A DNA stretch of 43,196 bases from Candidatus Saccharimonadota bacterium (GCA_020427965.1 JAGQNT010000177.1:1-43196), one strand, 5' to 3'; counted from the stretch's first letter, positions 16,630 through 24,697 are shown. Notes: generated by a model not told the origin, from the letters alone. Numbers and translations are program-made.

Positions 16630-17691
16630 ATGTTTTCAGGAGCTCGATTAATACGGCGAACTCGCAAGACTGCCACTGCTGCGATTGTAGCGCTCATGCT
16701 TATTTCAGCCAGTTTATTTACCGTTATACAACCCACAACCGTTAACGCCGCCAGTTGTGACAAAGTCAATATCGTTTACTGCGGGCTGAATGGCAACAAC
16801 GCGCAGGGTTATCTGGACTCTTTTCAGCATTTTTATAACACCGGCAGTAGTAATGGCCATCACGACCTGAGGGCAGTCTACCGCTGGGCAGGCGCCACCT
16901 ACAGTAAGGTTGCAGCCATGAACTCTACTAACACAAAGGTTGGTACCCTGTACCGCAATGGCGATCTCGAAGTGAATGGCCAAGTCGTTGCCACTGATGC
17001 CTGGGTGAGTGCTCGATTTGGCGCTGGTCAAGCTGGTTTTACACAAATCCTACCTGGTGTTTGGGCGCGTAAAACCACCACTTCGTTTGCAAATGCGTCC
17101 GTGCCGACGCTGGTCCACTTCAACCAAAGTGGTAATGTCGACTTCGCAGTCATGATTGATTGTGGTAATGCCGTCAAAGTCACGCCAAAACCTCAACCAA
17201 AGCCGGTCATAAGTTGTTTGTCGCTGGTCGCAAATCCCACTGATCAACGGTTAACCTATGAGTTTGTTGCCCGTGCAAACGCCAAACGCACAAGTATCGT
17301 CAGCTACAGCTTCAGTTTTAACGACGGCAAGACAAAGGTCGTGAAAACCCACAAAGAAATGCTGAGTGTAAAACATACTTTCACTGAGTACAACACTAGG
17401 TACCGTGTCACCGTTGTCGTCAATGGCAAGCATGGCTCTGACAGATGTAAGACTACTGTCACGACGCCCACGAAACCAGTCAAAGAGTGTTTGCCTGGTA
17501 TACCGGTCGGTGATGCACGTTGCACTCCCACCCCACCCAAGCAACCTCCTACCCCGCCGATAACACCCCAGACCCAGGAATTGTCCGATACGGGTATGGG
17601 CATGATGAGCGTGGTCGGTCTGTTTGGCTCCACCGTTTCGGCCGCCGCCTTTGGCCACCGCTACCTCAGTCGTCGTAGGCTTGGTATCTAG
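16630..17691 (+). CDS. LPxTG-like cell-surface protein, paralogue of the 28862 gene
   Basis: 353 residues from the ATG at 16630 (AGGAGG upstream; an in-frame GTG at 16609 lies before that site). A signal sequence (IVALMLISASLFTVIQPTTVNA) is followed by an approximately 120-residue domain beginning CDKVNIVYCG and containing GTLYRNGDLEVNGQVVATDAW. Next come a second domain with two Cys, a Pro/Thr-rich stalk (TPTPPKQPPTPPITP), LSDTG, a hydrophobic helix and RRRLGI. The LSDTG/helix/Arg tail is a sortase-type sorting signal with an unusual pentapeptide. No sortase gene is in the window. Its N-terminal domain matches that of the 28862-29794 protein. Probably displayed on the envelope. Confidence 0.78.
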   Translation: MFSGARLIRRTRKTATAAIVALMLISASLFTVIQPTTVNAASCDKVNIVYCGLNGNNAQGYLDSFQHFYNTGSSNGHHDLRAVYRWAGATYSKVAAMNSTNTKVGTLYRNGDLEVNGQVVATDAWVSARFGAGQAGFTQILPGVWARKTTTSFANASVPTLVHFNQSGNVDFAVMIDCGNAVKVTPKPQPKPVISCLSLVANPTDQRLTYEFVARANAKRTSIVSYSFSFNDGKTKVVKTHKEMLSVKHTFTEYNTRYRVTVVVNGKHGSDRCKTTVTTPTKPVKECLPGIPVGDARCTPTPPKQPPTPPITPQTQELSDTGMGMMSVVGLFGSTVSAAAFGHRYLSRRRLGI

Positions 17692-17797
17692 ACTCTCTGA
17701 GATCATTTACGTGCTCGGATAACGGTCATTTTGTCGTATTTTTTTGAATTCTGAGAATTTTGGACCATAATGTGAATCACTAACGGAGGAACTTGCT

Positions 17798-18361
17798 ATG
17801 GTCAAGAAGTTGATTATTTTGGTGGTGGTACTGGCCGCCCTAGGCGCAGGAGCGTACATTTTGTTTGGGAATAGCAAAAATGACGAGAAAGCTGCAACAA
17901 CGAGCACGAGTACTACCAAAGAGCAAGAAACTAAAACATCGACATCCGAAAATGGCAACATCTATTCATTGGCTGATGGCGACAAGGCGCGAAAATGCAC
18001 CTTTAGCTACGCAGGCTCACAGGGCACAAGCGTTGGCAAGATGTATTCCGACGGTAAAGGTAACGGACTGATGACAATTGAGGTCACGACCTCAAAAGGT
18101 ACTACCAGCACTAGTAATACGCTGGTTCTGACCGACAAAGTCTATGGTTGGACCAAAACAGACAAGGGATCCGTGGGTTTTGTGTATGACAAGTCAGCAC
18201 TGACCAGCAAGACTAATACGACCAATTCTTCGAGTAGTTCCAGTAACTCTACCGCTAATCCAGATAAAGATTTTAAACTGTCCTGCCAAAGCTGGAACGT
18301 CGACGAAAGTCTTTTCGTGCTACCAACTGACGTCCACTTCACAAGCCTGCCAAACTACTAA
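17798..18361 (+). CDS. membrane-anchored Ser/Thr-rich extracellular protein
   Basis: 187 residues with an N-terminal anchor (KLIILVVVLAALGAGAYILF) without a lipobox Cys. A Ser/Thr/Lys-rich linker leads to a small domain with KARKCTFSYAGSQGTSVGKMYSDGKGNGLM, a second Ser/Asn linker, and a short end CQSWNVDESLFVLPTDVHF. Two Cys probably form a disulfide. The start is supported by ACGGAGG 9 nt upstream. It resembles short exported proteins of CPR bacteria, but I recognise no family. Confidence 0.7.
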   Translation: MVKKLIILVVVLAALGAGAYILFGNSKNDEKAATTSTSTTKEQETKTSTSENGNIYSLADGDKARKCTFSYAGSQGTSVGKMYSDGKGNGLMTIEVTTSKGTTSTSNTLVLTDKVYGWTKTDKGSVGFVYDKSALTSKTNTTNSSSSSSNSTANPDKDFKLSCQSWNVDESLFVLPTDVHFTSLPNY

Positions 18362-18477
18362 ACCATTCCACCGTCGTAGTACTTGTTACCGTCAGCCAAC
18401 AATAGTATTTGGGTTGTTGTATGCACGAAAAACATACTATACCATATGTTTGTTTTGTAATTTTACAGGGGTAATTA

Positions 18478-18504
18478 TTGACGTTGTGAAAGTCACTACG
18501 TCAA
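18478..18504. promoter_or_regulatory. 27-nt imperfect palindrome, candidate operator
   Basis: TTGACGT-t-GTGA-aag-TCAC-t-ACGTCAA: both halves match except for the central 3 nt and one symmetric mismatch pair. It lies 37-63 nt upstream of the TATAAT of the small RNA candidate and contains part of the element shared with 6466-6504. Typical of a dimeric repressor or activator site. Confidence 0.5.
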
Positions 18505-18540
18505 AATGATCCAGATATATTGCACAGAAAAAACTTATGG

Positions 18541-18656
18541 TATAATTTAGATAAGCATTGTGAGTAACAATGCACGGAAGTGAAGTTTTGCGAGGTAGGC
18601 TGAAGTATTACTTGAGCCTCACATAGAAAAAATCGGCCATGAGGCCGATTTTTTTG
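18541..18656 (+). ncRNA. candidate small RNA with its own promoter and terminator
   Basis: Extended -10 TGGTATAAT (18538-18546) with a weak -35 (TTGCAC, short 15-nt spacer). The predicted transcript, about 100 nt, runs from about 18552. It begins with hairpin GCATTGT-gagta-ACAATGC, contains a second stem (AGGCT...AGCCT-type, 18594-18621), and ends in a strong terminator ATCGGCC-atga-GGCCGAT plus T7 at 18632-18655. No credible ORF. It is not recognisably 6S, SRP or tmRNA. The 344-bp gap 18362-18705 otherwise contains only the upstream palindrome and AT-rich sequence. The terminator may also serve the SIS gene (minus strand). Confidence 0.6.
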
Positions 18657-18705
18657 ATCGTTTTATCCTAGAATTGTCCGAGAACTAGGACGTCGCCGCA
18701 GCAAA

Positions 18706-19650
18706 TTACTTGTCAACAATGGGTGATATTTCGCTACCAAAAATTTCAGAAACCATCTTGCAGTAGTCTGCAATGTTATCTTTGAAGAAGTGCGGATAGG
18801 CTTTTTGGATCTGGGCAATGACGAAGTAGCCTACCGCCATCATTTCGGCGTGACCAGCATTGTCACTCAGTGGTATATGTAGGCGATTTTCAGGCTGGCC
18901 CCATGTTTCGTTAGGCTTACCAAAGCTGATAAATAGTTCGTTACTGGGGGCAACGGTGGTTGCGTGCGCAACATATTCATCTGTTTCAACATCGCGGGCA
19001 ATATTGCGACCGAATAGCTCTATAAACTTCACTTGAAGCATGCGGATAATGCCCGAATATTTTGCCGGCACTATCAGATAGTATTTGTCATACTGATTGA
19101 AATCTGGGAATTGTATGGTCGAGACCGACTCTTCGATAAATTGCTGTATCTGCGTTGGGTCTTCGCCAGTTGCACCCAAGATCATACCCATGTAGGTTGA
19201 AGTGTTGTAGGTGTATGGCTCTCGGTTTTTGGGGAAGACATACTCATCGTAATCGTGCTCATGATCAAGCTCGGCACTCGCTAGAGAGTTTGGTGTGTTA
19301 GTAATAAGCGTGACGTGCCTGTCAAGTTCGCGCGAGCGCTTGGCGATGATTGGTGCGTGCTTGCCACCCGACGCCGAGATCAATACTACGCCATCGATAT
19401 GCGAGTTGCCGGCTAGTTTTTCTTCGAAATTACTCTCTGATGCAAACATCGCGTCAGCTGATTCGAATAATATCTTGCCTGTCGCTTCTGCATTACCGGA
19501 GCCTACAATCAGCGGATGCTTGTAAATCGACAGATCCAATCTGGGCAATGTTGTCTTGGAGAAGAGCTCTAGTGCGCCTAATACTACTACGTCGAGGCTG
19601 GGCAACGCATCAATCGTGAAAGTATCCAAGGCATCAATATTGTCTGACAT
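18706..19650 (-). CDS. SIS-domain sugar-phosphate isomerase-like protein
   Basis: 314 residues from the ATG at 19650 (AAGGAGCC upstream). An N-terminal SIS fold shows PLIVGSGNAEATGKILF, DGVVLISASGGKHAPIIAKRSRELDRHVTLITNTPNSLAS, typical of phosphosugar-binding isomerases. The second half, with YLIVPAKYSGIIRMLQVKFIELFGRNIARDVETDEYVAHATTV, resembles the second SIS domain of bifunctional phosphoglucose/phosphomannose or glucosamine-6-phosphate isomerases. Cytosolic. The precise sugar is unknown. Confidence 0.8.
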   Translation of the reverse strand: MSDNIDALDTFTIDALPSLDVVVLGALELFSKTTLPRLDLSIYKHPLIVGSGNAEATGKILFESADAMFASESNFEEKLAGNSHIDGVVLISASGGKHAPIIAKRSRELDRHVTLITNTPNSLASAELDHEHDYDEYVFPKNREPYTYNTSTYMGMILGATGEDPTQIQQFIEESVSTIQFPDFNQYDKYYLIVPAKYSGIIRMLQVKFIELFGRNIARDVETDEYVAHATTVAPSNELFISFGKPNETWGQPENRLHIPLSDNAGHAEMMAVGYFVIAQIQKAYPHFFKDNIADYCKMVSEIFGSEISPIVDK

Positions 19651-19771
19651 AGTGGCTCCTTTTGAGTAAATTGTAGCAAATCCAGAACTTTTCGATGAAA
19701 ATATTAAAGATACTGTCTCTTGACTCGATGAAATAAACAAGCATAAACTTTACCCATAAAGGACTATGGTT

Positions 19772-20782
19772 ATGGTATTTCCACGGAAGGATTATCAGAC
19801 ATTACGTGAGAAAATAAAGGGCATACGTATGCAAGGCACCACACGTCAGATTACACTCGCAGCTTGCGTCATAGCTTTCGGATTCGTTGGCTATTACCTG
19901 CTGAGTATCACTCGTGCCGCACCAGTTACCTTTTCGTCTGAAGCCGAAACGGGTACGTTGTCTGCCAACGCGACCCAAGTTAGCGACAGCCAGGCCTCTG
20001 GAGGTTCTGCCGTCAAGTTTACTGCCGGCACAAGCAGCGAGCCAAAATGCGCCGATCTGACAAACTTAGTATTTTGTGATGATTTTGATGGCGCCGCCAA
20101 CACAGCTCCCGATAGCTCAAAGTGGCATATTCTGAGTGGTTCTAGCTGGGGAGGCCAGTGCTTCAAGAATCTACCAGAAAACATCTCACAGGACGGCCAA
20201 GGTAATCTGAAGATGACACTCATTAACAAAAGTACAACCCAGTGTACTGACAGCGATGGCTATCCCAGCTCAGTTACGAGCGGTGGCATGGACACCCAAA
20301 ATAAACAGTATTTTAAGTACGGCAAATTTGAAATTCGGGCAAAGCTTGCCTGTGCTCAGAGTGTCTGGGGTGCAATTTGGACATCAGTTGGAACCGGGCC
20401 GGCCTGGCCCGAGGGTGGCGAAATTGATATTTGGGAAACATTTAATAATGATGGGAGAATCAAAAATTCAATCCACGCCGGTAATCCACATTGGCAAATA
20501 GGCAAATATATACCAGCGGCAAACCCTGCGTACTGTAACGACTACCACGTCTACGGCATTATCTGGCGCAACGGTTCGATAAAATGCACCCTAGACGGCG
20601 TTGTGCGAAACGAAATCACGAGCGCAGAGGCAAACGGCAGGCCTTGGCCCTTCGACACATACGATCAACGGCTCATTATCGATCTGCAATATGGTGGGCC
20701 TGGCCGACCAAACGCTGGTGCTTATGATGTCACAGAATTGCCCGATTCTATGCTGATCGATTACGTCCACATCTTTCAGTAG
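19772..20782 (+). CDS. membrane-anchored GH16 endo-beta-glucanase-like protein
   Basis: 336 residues from the ATG at 19772, chosen because AAAGGA is 8 nt upstream (the ATG at 19766 is too close). One N-terminal membrane helix (ITLAACVIAFGFVGYYLLSI) is followed by a short beta segment (VTFSSEAETGTLSANATQVSDSQASGG) of the kind found in CBM6-like modules. A GH16 jelly-roll follows, with the catalytic signature EIDIWE (Glu217, Asp219, Glu222). GH16 enzymes cleave beta-1,3/1,4-glucans or galactans. Four to six Cys are present. In an episymbiont it could act on host or biofilm glycans; that is inference. Probably tethered outside the membrane. Confidence 0.88.
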   Translation: MVFPRKDYQTLREKIKGIRMQGTTRQITLAACVIAFGFVGYYLLSITRAAPVTFSSEAETGTLSANATQVSDSQASGGSAVKFTAGTSSEPKCADLTNLVFCDDFDGAANTAPDSSKWHILSGSSWGGQCFKNLPENISQDGQGNLKMTLINKSTTQCTDSDGYPSSVTSGGMDTQNKQYFKYGKFEIRAKLACAQSVWGAIWTSVGTGPAWPEGGEIDIWETFNNDGRIKNSIHAGNPHWQIGKYIPAANPAYCNDYHVYGIIWRNGSIKCTLDGVVRNEITSAEANGRPWPFDTYDQRLIIDLQYGGPGRPNAGAYDVTELPDSMLIDYVHIFQ

Positions 20783-20864
20783 AGGCTAAAACGTTTTCTA
20801 TGTGTTTTGGCTTCCCTTTGTTGACGTGTTTTGCAACTTCCCAATCGAGCAGGATGTAATCTTG

Positions 20865-21074
20865 TTAGTCGTCTAAGTAATGTTCTAAGTCTAGCTCTTC
20901 GGCGATTTGCTTTGCTGTTTTGCTCACGCGATCGGCGAAATTATCTGCATGTTTTTCAGGCGATTGACCTGCGCCTCTATAGTAGCCCCTTTGCTCTTGC
21001 TCGGCTTCAGACATGAGCATTTCCATCGGACCAGCAGTTGGCAACTGCACGCGTAGTGGTTTGGCGGATTCCAT
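20865..21074 (-). CDS. small acidic soluble protein, 69 aa, hypothetical
   Basis: Charged, helical 69-residue ORF with no membrane segment (ends KQIAEELDLEHYLDD). TATACT (21087-21082) lies exactly 7 nt before the ATG, the leaderless arrangement seen at other genes in the window, which supports it as a real gene. No family recognised. First gene of the accessory region. Confidence 0.5.
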   Translation of the reverse strand: MESAKPLRVQLPTAGPMEMLMSEAEQEQRGYYRGAGQSPEKHADNFADRVSKTAKQIAEELDLEHYLDD

Positions 21075-21157
21075 ATATTTCAGTATATTCCAAAAAATTC
21101 AGAGTGAAAGTGCGTATGATTGGCTGCCGTTGGTTGATGTACTTCGGAACTTGGCTT

Positions 21158-21556
21158 TTAGTGATTCCACGCCGCTACAATTGCTACCAACATCAGGATA
21201 AATGCCAGTAACAAAGAAAAGTCTTGGTCGCGCCAGAACCACGGGCCGACACGGCGATACTTGCCGCTATAGTTGAATTTACCGCCTCTAACGTTCTGAT
21301 AACCCTTTGATTTCATATAAGCGTAGGTGCAACGGTTTTCGATATTTTCTGCTTCTGATCGCGTTACGCTACCAAGGTCGACAATCTCTATTGTTTCAAC
21401 GAAATGATGATCTTTTGTCCAGCGCGCGCCGTAAACACCTCGTTTATGCTCTGCTATTCTGGTCTCCGGATTTTTATGCGCAGTAATGCCAACGTAGTAT
21501 TTATCCTGCTCCAGGAGAAGTACGTATAGCCAGTAGTGCTTTCGAGTGTCTTCCAT
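21158..21556 (-). CDS. GIY-YIG nuclease with C-terminal membrane helix
   Basis: 132 residues. The N-terminal half is a GIY-YIG domain: YWLYVLLLEQDKYYVGIT (the GIY and YIG equivalents), then RIAEHKRGV with the catalytic Arg. An Asn/Glu-containing helix follows (SEAENIENRCTYAYMKSKG), then NVRGGKFN. The last 25 residues form a hydrophobic helix (FSLLLAFILMLVAIVAAW). A tail-anchored GIY-YIG protein is unusual; most are soluble (UvrC, homing endonucleases, UPF0213). The start has only a weak GGGG. A highly structured element lies 49 bp upstream and may control it. Confidence 0.75.
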   Translation of the reverse strand: MEDTRKHYWLYVLLLEQDKYYVGITAHKNPETRIAEHKRGVYGARWTKDHHFVETIEIVDLGSVTRSEAENIENRCTYAYMKSKGYQNVRGGKFNYSGKYRRVGPWFWRDQDFSLLLAFILMLVAIVAAWNH

Positions 21557-21604
21557 GACGAAACCCCGGCTGGCTGCAATAAAAATGGACAGCCCGCTAG
21601 GAAT

Positions 21605-21707
21605 TGTCTAGAAACCAGATAAACCGTTAAGCCTATCGTTCGCGTAGCTGCCCAATTTTACGGCTTAACTACGCGCACTTTGTGCGTGCATATCTGGAAT
21701 CTAGACA
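21605..21707 (-). ncRNA. structured, pseudoknot-capable element upstream of the GIY-YIG gene
   Basis: Outer helix TGTCTAGA-aa-CCAGATA (21605-21621) pairs fully with TATCTGG-aa-TCTAGACA (21691-21707). Inside, GTTAAGCC (21626-21633) pairs with GGCTTAAC (21662-21669). CGCGTA (21641-21646) pairs with TACGCG (21670-21675), crossing the previous stem. CGCAC-ttt-GTGCG (21674-21686) forms a hairpin. This is A-B-A'-B' topology: a pseudoknot or two alternative folds. The strand is inferred from position in the 5' region of the GIY-YIG gene. It may instead work as a folded DNA site. No known RNA family recognised. Confidence 0.6.
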
Positions 21708-21756
21708 GGTCTATTGTAACCCGTGGGCTTTTCTTACGGAATACTTACCCCTCACC

Positions 21757-22499
21757 CTGGTGGTCGAGTTCGCAACGATACGATAGTTTTGTCCAAGGTT
21801 GAACTGTAAGCTTTACTGTTGCGTCCCTAAGGAAGTGGGGTCATTCCCATGTAGGTTTATATTGGCTCATTAATTCACCGATGATCCCTTTTTTCATGAT
21901 GAGTGGTTTCGCCATCTTAATAGCAGCAAAATTCTTTTCGAAGTTTTGTGTGACTCTATTGGCCTGCAAATCCCGTGCCGACAAGTCGTTATGACAATAA
22001 GTTTCAGCAAACGCTACTCCTAACTTAGGCAGGATGTTTTTTAAATCGCCTGGATCATCATCGGCTATGTTTGAAAACAGTTTTTCTTGGTATGCGAGCA
22101 TCTTATCTAAGCGTTTCACGGCTGATGCCCGTGATACACCCTGGTCTTCCATCAAATAGTAACTGTATGCTTCGGTGACCTTTTGTGAAATGTCAGACAT
22201 TTCACAATTACCCTTGAAGTGTACAAATAGTTGAGTGCTTAAAGCGATCAAGTGAAAGTTCTCGAATTCACGCCACAGTCTTTTACGCTCTCTTTCGTCA
22301 AGCTTGTATGTATTTTCCCATTGCACCATATCAAGCATCTCACCTAGGTTGGATTCGTATGCCTCGTAGAATGTTTGAATCGCTAAGTAGGCAAATTGGT
22401 CAACTGTAATTTTTCGCTTAAACATGACATTACTCTAGCATGATAATCTGGCTAATGCATGACCATTGTTTCTCCTCTGGTGGACGAGCTTCGCAACGA
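21757..22499 (+). repeat. direct repeat pair flanking the 194-aa gene
   Basis: CTGGTGGTCGAG-TTCGCAACGA at 21757-21778 and CTGGTGGACGAGCTTCGCAACGA at 22477-22499 differ by one substitution and one indel. They are 720 bp apart in the same orientation, bracketing the gene at 21841-22425. This could mark an inserted cassette or a duplicated leader. Confidence 0.45.
21841..22425 (-). CDS. alpha-helical protein of unknown function, 194 aa
   Basis: No signal peptide or membrane segment; a mostly helical, charged cytosolic protein with many Tyr, Phe and Leu. No catalytic motif recognised. Upstream (22452-22466, minus) is a four-codon ORF, ATG GTC ATG CAT TAG, with its own GAGGAG. It lies inside a leader that contains one copy of the direct repeat, suggesting translational control. 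It sits among accessory genes between the GIY-YIG and AlbA_2 genes; a defence or mobile-element role is only inferred from context. Confidence 0.65.
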   Translation of the reverse strand: MFKRKITVDQFAYLAIQTFYEAYESNLGEMLDMVQWENTYKLDERERKRLWREFENFHLIALSTQLFVHFKGNCEMSDISQKVTEAYSYYLMEDQGVSRASAVKRLDKMLAYQEKLFSNIADDDPGDLKNILPKLGVAFAETYCHNDLSARDLQANRVTQNFEKNFAAIKMAKPLIMKKGIIGELMSQYKPTWE

Positions 22500-22567
22500 A
22501 ACTACTAATTCTCTTCAATTTAACACGTTGAATTTATTAAAAGGTACATCTCTTGAGAGTAGGGTTA

Positions 22568-22591
22568 ATAAAAAAGCCCCTTTCGGGGCTC
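22568..22591 (-). terminator. Rho-independent terminator
   Basis: On the minus strand AGCCCC-gaaa-GGGGCT followed by a T-run; it ends transcription of the 181-aa membrane protein gene 40 bp upstream. Confidence 0.85.
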
Positions 22592-22630
22592 CGGGTTATA
22601 CACCCTTAGTAATGCTATCTCCAGATTGAA

Positions 22631-23176
22631 TCATTGGATCATACCCTCCTTTTTCGTGGATACTACGATGCACGTAATACCGTTACCAGTATAACAACTT
22701 TGGACTCTTCCTGGAAAAGTTTTAATCACTACCAGAATGGAAGCGCCCAGGATTAGTAGTATAAACCCTAGGTTGAACGAGCGATGTTTGATTTCATACG
22801 TTGCTCCGTTTTTTTCAAAACAGGATATATACTCACCCTTTACATATTCGAGATATTGGTTCTCACTTCGTTGCGGTATCTTCTTAAGCTGTTTAATCTC
22901 GGTCGTTAGCATCCAAGGATATGGACGCAGCCCGAGTAGAAAAAGTATGAGAGCGGAGAGTATCGATGCGAGCCCAACAAAGTAGAAGATTCTGCCATAA
23001 AGCTCCACGGGTATAAACAGGTTCCCGTCTTTATAGAGATAAGTTAAAAGTGCAAATCCGGCTGCAATAAAAGTGAGTGTCTTGACTCTTAATTGGTCCA
23101 CAGCTTTGTCGAGCTTGGCATTAGACCGCCTTAGCTCATCGATAGCCACTTGATTTACTGCCTTGAGTGTCGCCAT
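22631..23176 (-). CDS. three-helix membrane protein with N-terminal coiled coil
   Basis: 181 residues: a short coiled-coil N-terminus (VNQVAIDELRRSNAKLDKAVDQLRVK), two adjacent membrane helices (LTFIAAGFALLTYLY; IFYFVGLASILSALILFLLGL), a cytoplasmic region of about 55 residues, then a third helix (NLGFILLILGASILVVI). The topology is reminiscent of SLATT-like or other small membrane effectors found beside defence genes, but I see no diagnostic motif. Its own terminator follows, so it is an independent unit next to the AlbA_2 gene (97-bp gap). Confidence 0.65.
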   Translation of the reverse strand: MATLKAVNQVAIDELRRSNAKLDKAVDQLRVKTLTFIAAGFALLTYLYKDGNLFIPVELYGRIFYFVGLASILSALILFLLGLRPYPWMLTTEIKQLKKIPQRSENQYLEYVKGEYISCFEKNGATYEIKHRSFNLGFILLILGASILVVIKTFPGRVQSCYTGNGITCIVVSTKKEGMIQ

Positions 23177-23273
23177 ATTTTCTTTCCCCCACCCTCGACT
23201 AGTAAATATAATGATGTATCACAAGGACTCTATTTGCAAGCAGTAGCAGTGAACCAAATATGACAGAGCTGTC

Positions 23274-24620
23274 TTAACCTCGAGCGTCAATGAGCTTAAT
23301 GGAATCCCTACTAATTTCCGAGTTAATTGTGTATGGAATAGCATTCTCGTCCAGGGCGAACATAGTATATATCTCTACAAGGATTCCATACGCATCCTTT
23401 TCTGCAGTGCCCGTTCCGTCGAGCTTCGCACTTGAATAGTCTTTTTGTGCGACTACTGAGTCATGTATGTCAAAACCACTGGGCGTGCCAGCATAGAGTC
23501 GAACCTCTGAGGCTTTCAGATTTTTACCCTCGGTAAAGTATGACCATGTATTGAGCCCGCGTTTAGCTAAGTAGTTTCTAATAAACCTTGTGAATTCGTA
23601 CGTCATTTCAACTAATACGATGGAATTTATTGTTGTTCCGCTCTGGCCAGGGTCTTTATTTACGGCCCAACCTGCCAATTCTGGGGAGATTTTTAATACT
23701 AGCGTTAGCGTACCATTGGGGTCGAGTCTCAGTATTGCATCACGCGAACCAGTCTTAACTAGCGCTCCATCAATTTTTTCCGCTCTGGCCCCCAAAGAAT
23801 CGAGATTAAAGCCCATCCCTCTGATTGGACTTGTTGAGCTAAATTCCTTTGCTAGATCAGAGTAGAAGCCCTCTAATCTAGCTCTTGTGGAGTGTGGTAT
23901 CGTCTGCAACAAAATGTATGGGTCTTTATCCCAGCCCTGAGTGCCAATAACGTATTCGCGGATTCCCTTCGCTTGTTTCTCGTTTTCGGCAATAGTTTTG
24001 CTCATAGTTTCATTTATCTTTGCTCGGTCCGTCTTTTGAAAAATCTCTCGCGTTTGAGTGGAACTTCTCCTGATTCTTTCATATACCGTTTCCGGGCGCA
24101 TCCAGTATGTTTGATCGTCTACTCGCTCGGGTATGCCGACAAAACCGTCAATCTGATTACCATTCTCGCTCATTAAGTGTCTAATGACATGTGGCTTATC
24201 GTGGCTTTTGGGGATAATGATTGCAAACAGCCCCTTCTTTGGCTCTGTTGGATACCACTTGAAACGTACTGACTTGTTGAGGGGGTACATCCACTCGCTG
24301 AGAATATCCTTGTAGTGTTTCTGGTCTATGGCTGTAATCTTTATTGAAGTTATTGCGCCCGCCACCGGTATGTTTTCGGTCTCACTGCGCTTCTCTTGAA
24401 CACCGATCAGTAGAATGCCTCCATCGGCGTTAGAAAATGCTGCAACGTCCTTGCTAAGTTCAGAGCGACCAGTCTGAGATAGTACAAGCGGTTTTCCCGG
24501 TAAGGTTTCGTATTGTGAACGCTTAAAGTCAACCCAGTCACTTTCGGGGGTATCTAGTATTTTTTCGTATTCAGCCCCTTCTAAGGCTTGGATAAGCTCG
24601 GCTTTATTCTCCACTGCCAT
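23274..24620 (-). CDS. AlbA_2 (Schlafen-type) domain protein
   Basis: 448 residues. The N-terminal ~150 residues form an AlbA_2 domain: ESDWVDFKRSQY, then LSKDVAAFSNADGGILLIGVQEK, and later FAIIIPKSHDKPHVI, typical of the Schlafen AlbA_2 fold linked to nucleic-acid binding or tRNA/RNA cleavage. A basic helical linker (residues ~185-225) leads to a C-terminal ~220-residue beta-rich domain I do not recognise. GTGACA - 17 nt - TAAGAT precedes the start, and the ATG at 24620 is 6 nt after the -10, so the start there is preferred over 24626. It is divergent from the HEPN-like gene with overlapping control regions; such pairs are common in antiphage or toxin loci. Confidence 0.78.
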   Translation of the reverse strand: MAVENKAELIQALEGAEYEKILDTPESDWVDFKRSQYETLPGKPLVLSQTGRSELSKDVAAFSNADGGILLIGVQEKRSETENIPVAGAITSIKITAIDQKHYKDILSEWMYPLNKSVRFKWYPTEPKKGLFAIIIPKSHDKPHVIRHLMSENGNQIDGFVGIPERVDDQTYWMRPETVYERIRRSSTQTREIFQKTDRAKINETMSKTIAENEKQAKGIREYVIGTQGWDKDPYILLQTIPHSTRARLEGFYSDLAKEFSSTSPIRGMGFNLDSLGARAEKIDGALVKTGSRDAILRLDPNGTLTLVLKISPELAGWAVNKDPGQSGTTINSIVLVEMTYEFTRFIRNYLAKRGLNTWSYFTEGKNLKASEVRLYAGTPSGFDIHDSVVAQKDYSSAKLDGTGTAEKDAYGILVEIYTMFALDENAIPYTINSEISRDSIKLIDARG

Positions 24621-24697
24621 AACCATATCTTAGGGTATGATTTAATTACTGTCACTAATTGACGCTTATAACAGCTTACTGCACACTGTTAATCATA

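Noticed and set aside
18552-18656. Identification of the small RNA as 6S, SRP (4.5S) or tmRNA
   Set aside because: It lacks the SRP GGAAG/AGCAGCC loops, the long 6S bubble stem and any tRNA-like end or tag sequence.
21626-21669. Integron attC-like site (GTTAAGC...GCTTAAC resembles GTTRRRY/RYYYAAC)
   Set aside because: The order is inverted relative to an attC site (GTT first, AAC last), the spacing is wrong and no tyrosine integron integrase is present.
22463-22636. 57-codon plus-strand ORF starting ATG ACC ATT
   Set aside because: It runs through the Rho-independent terminator of the opposite-strand gene and has no ribosome binding site; chance ORF.
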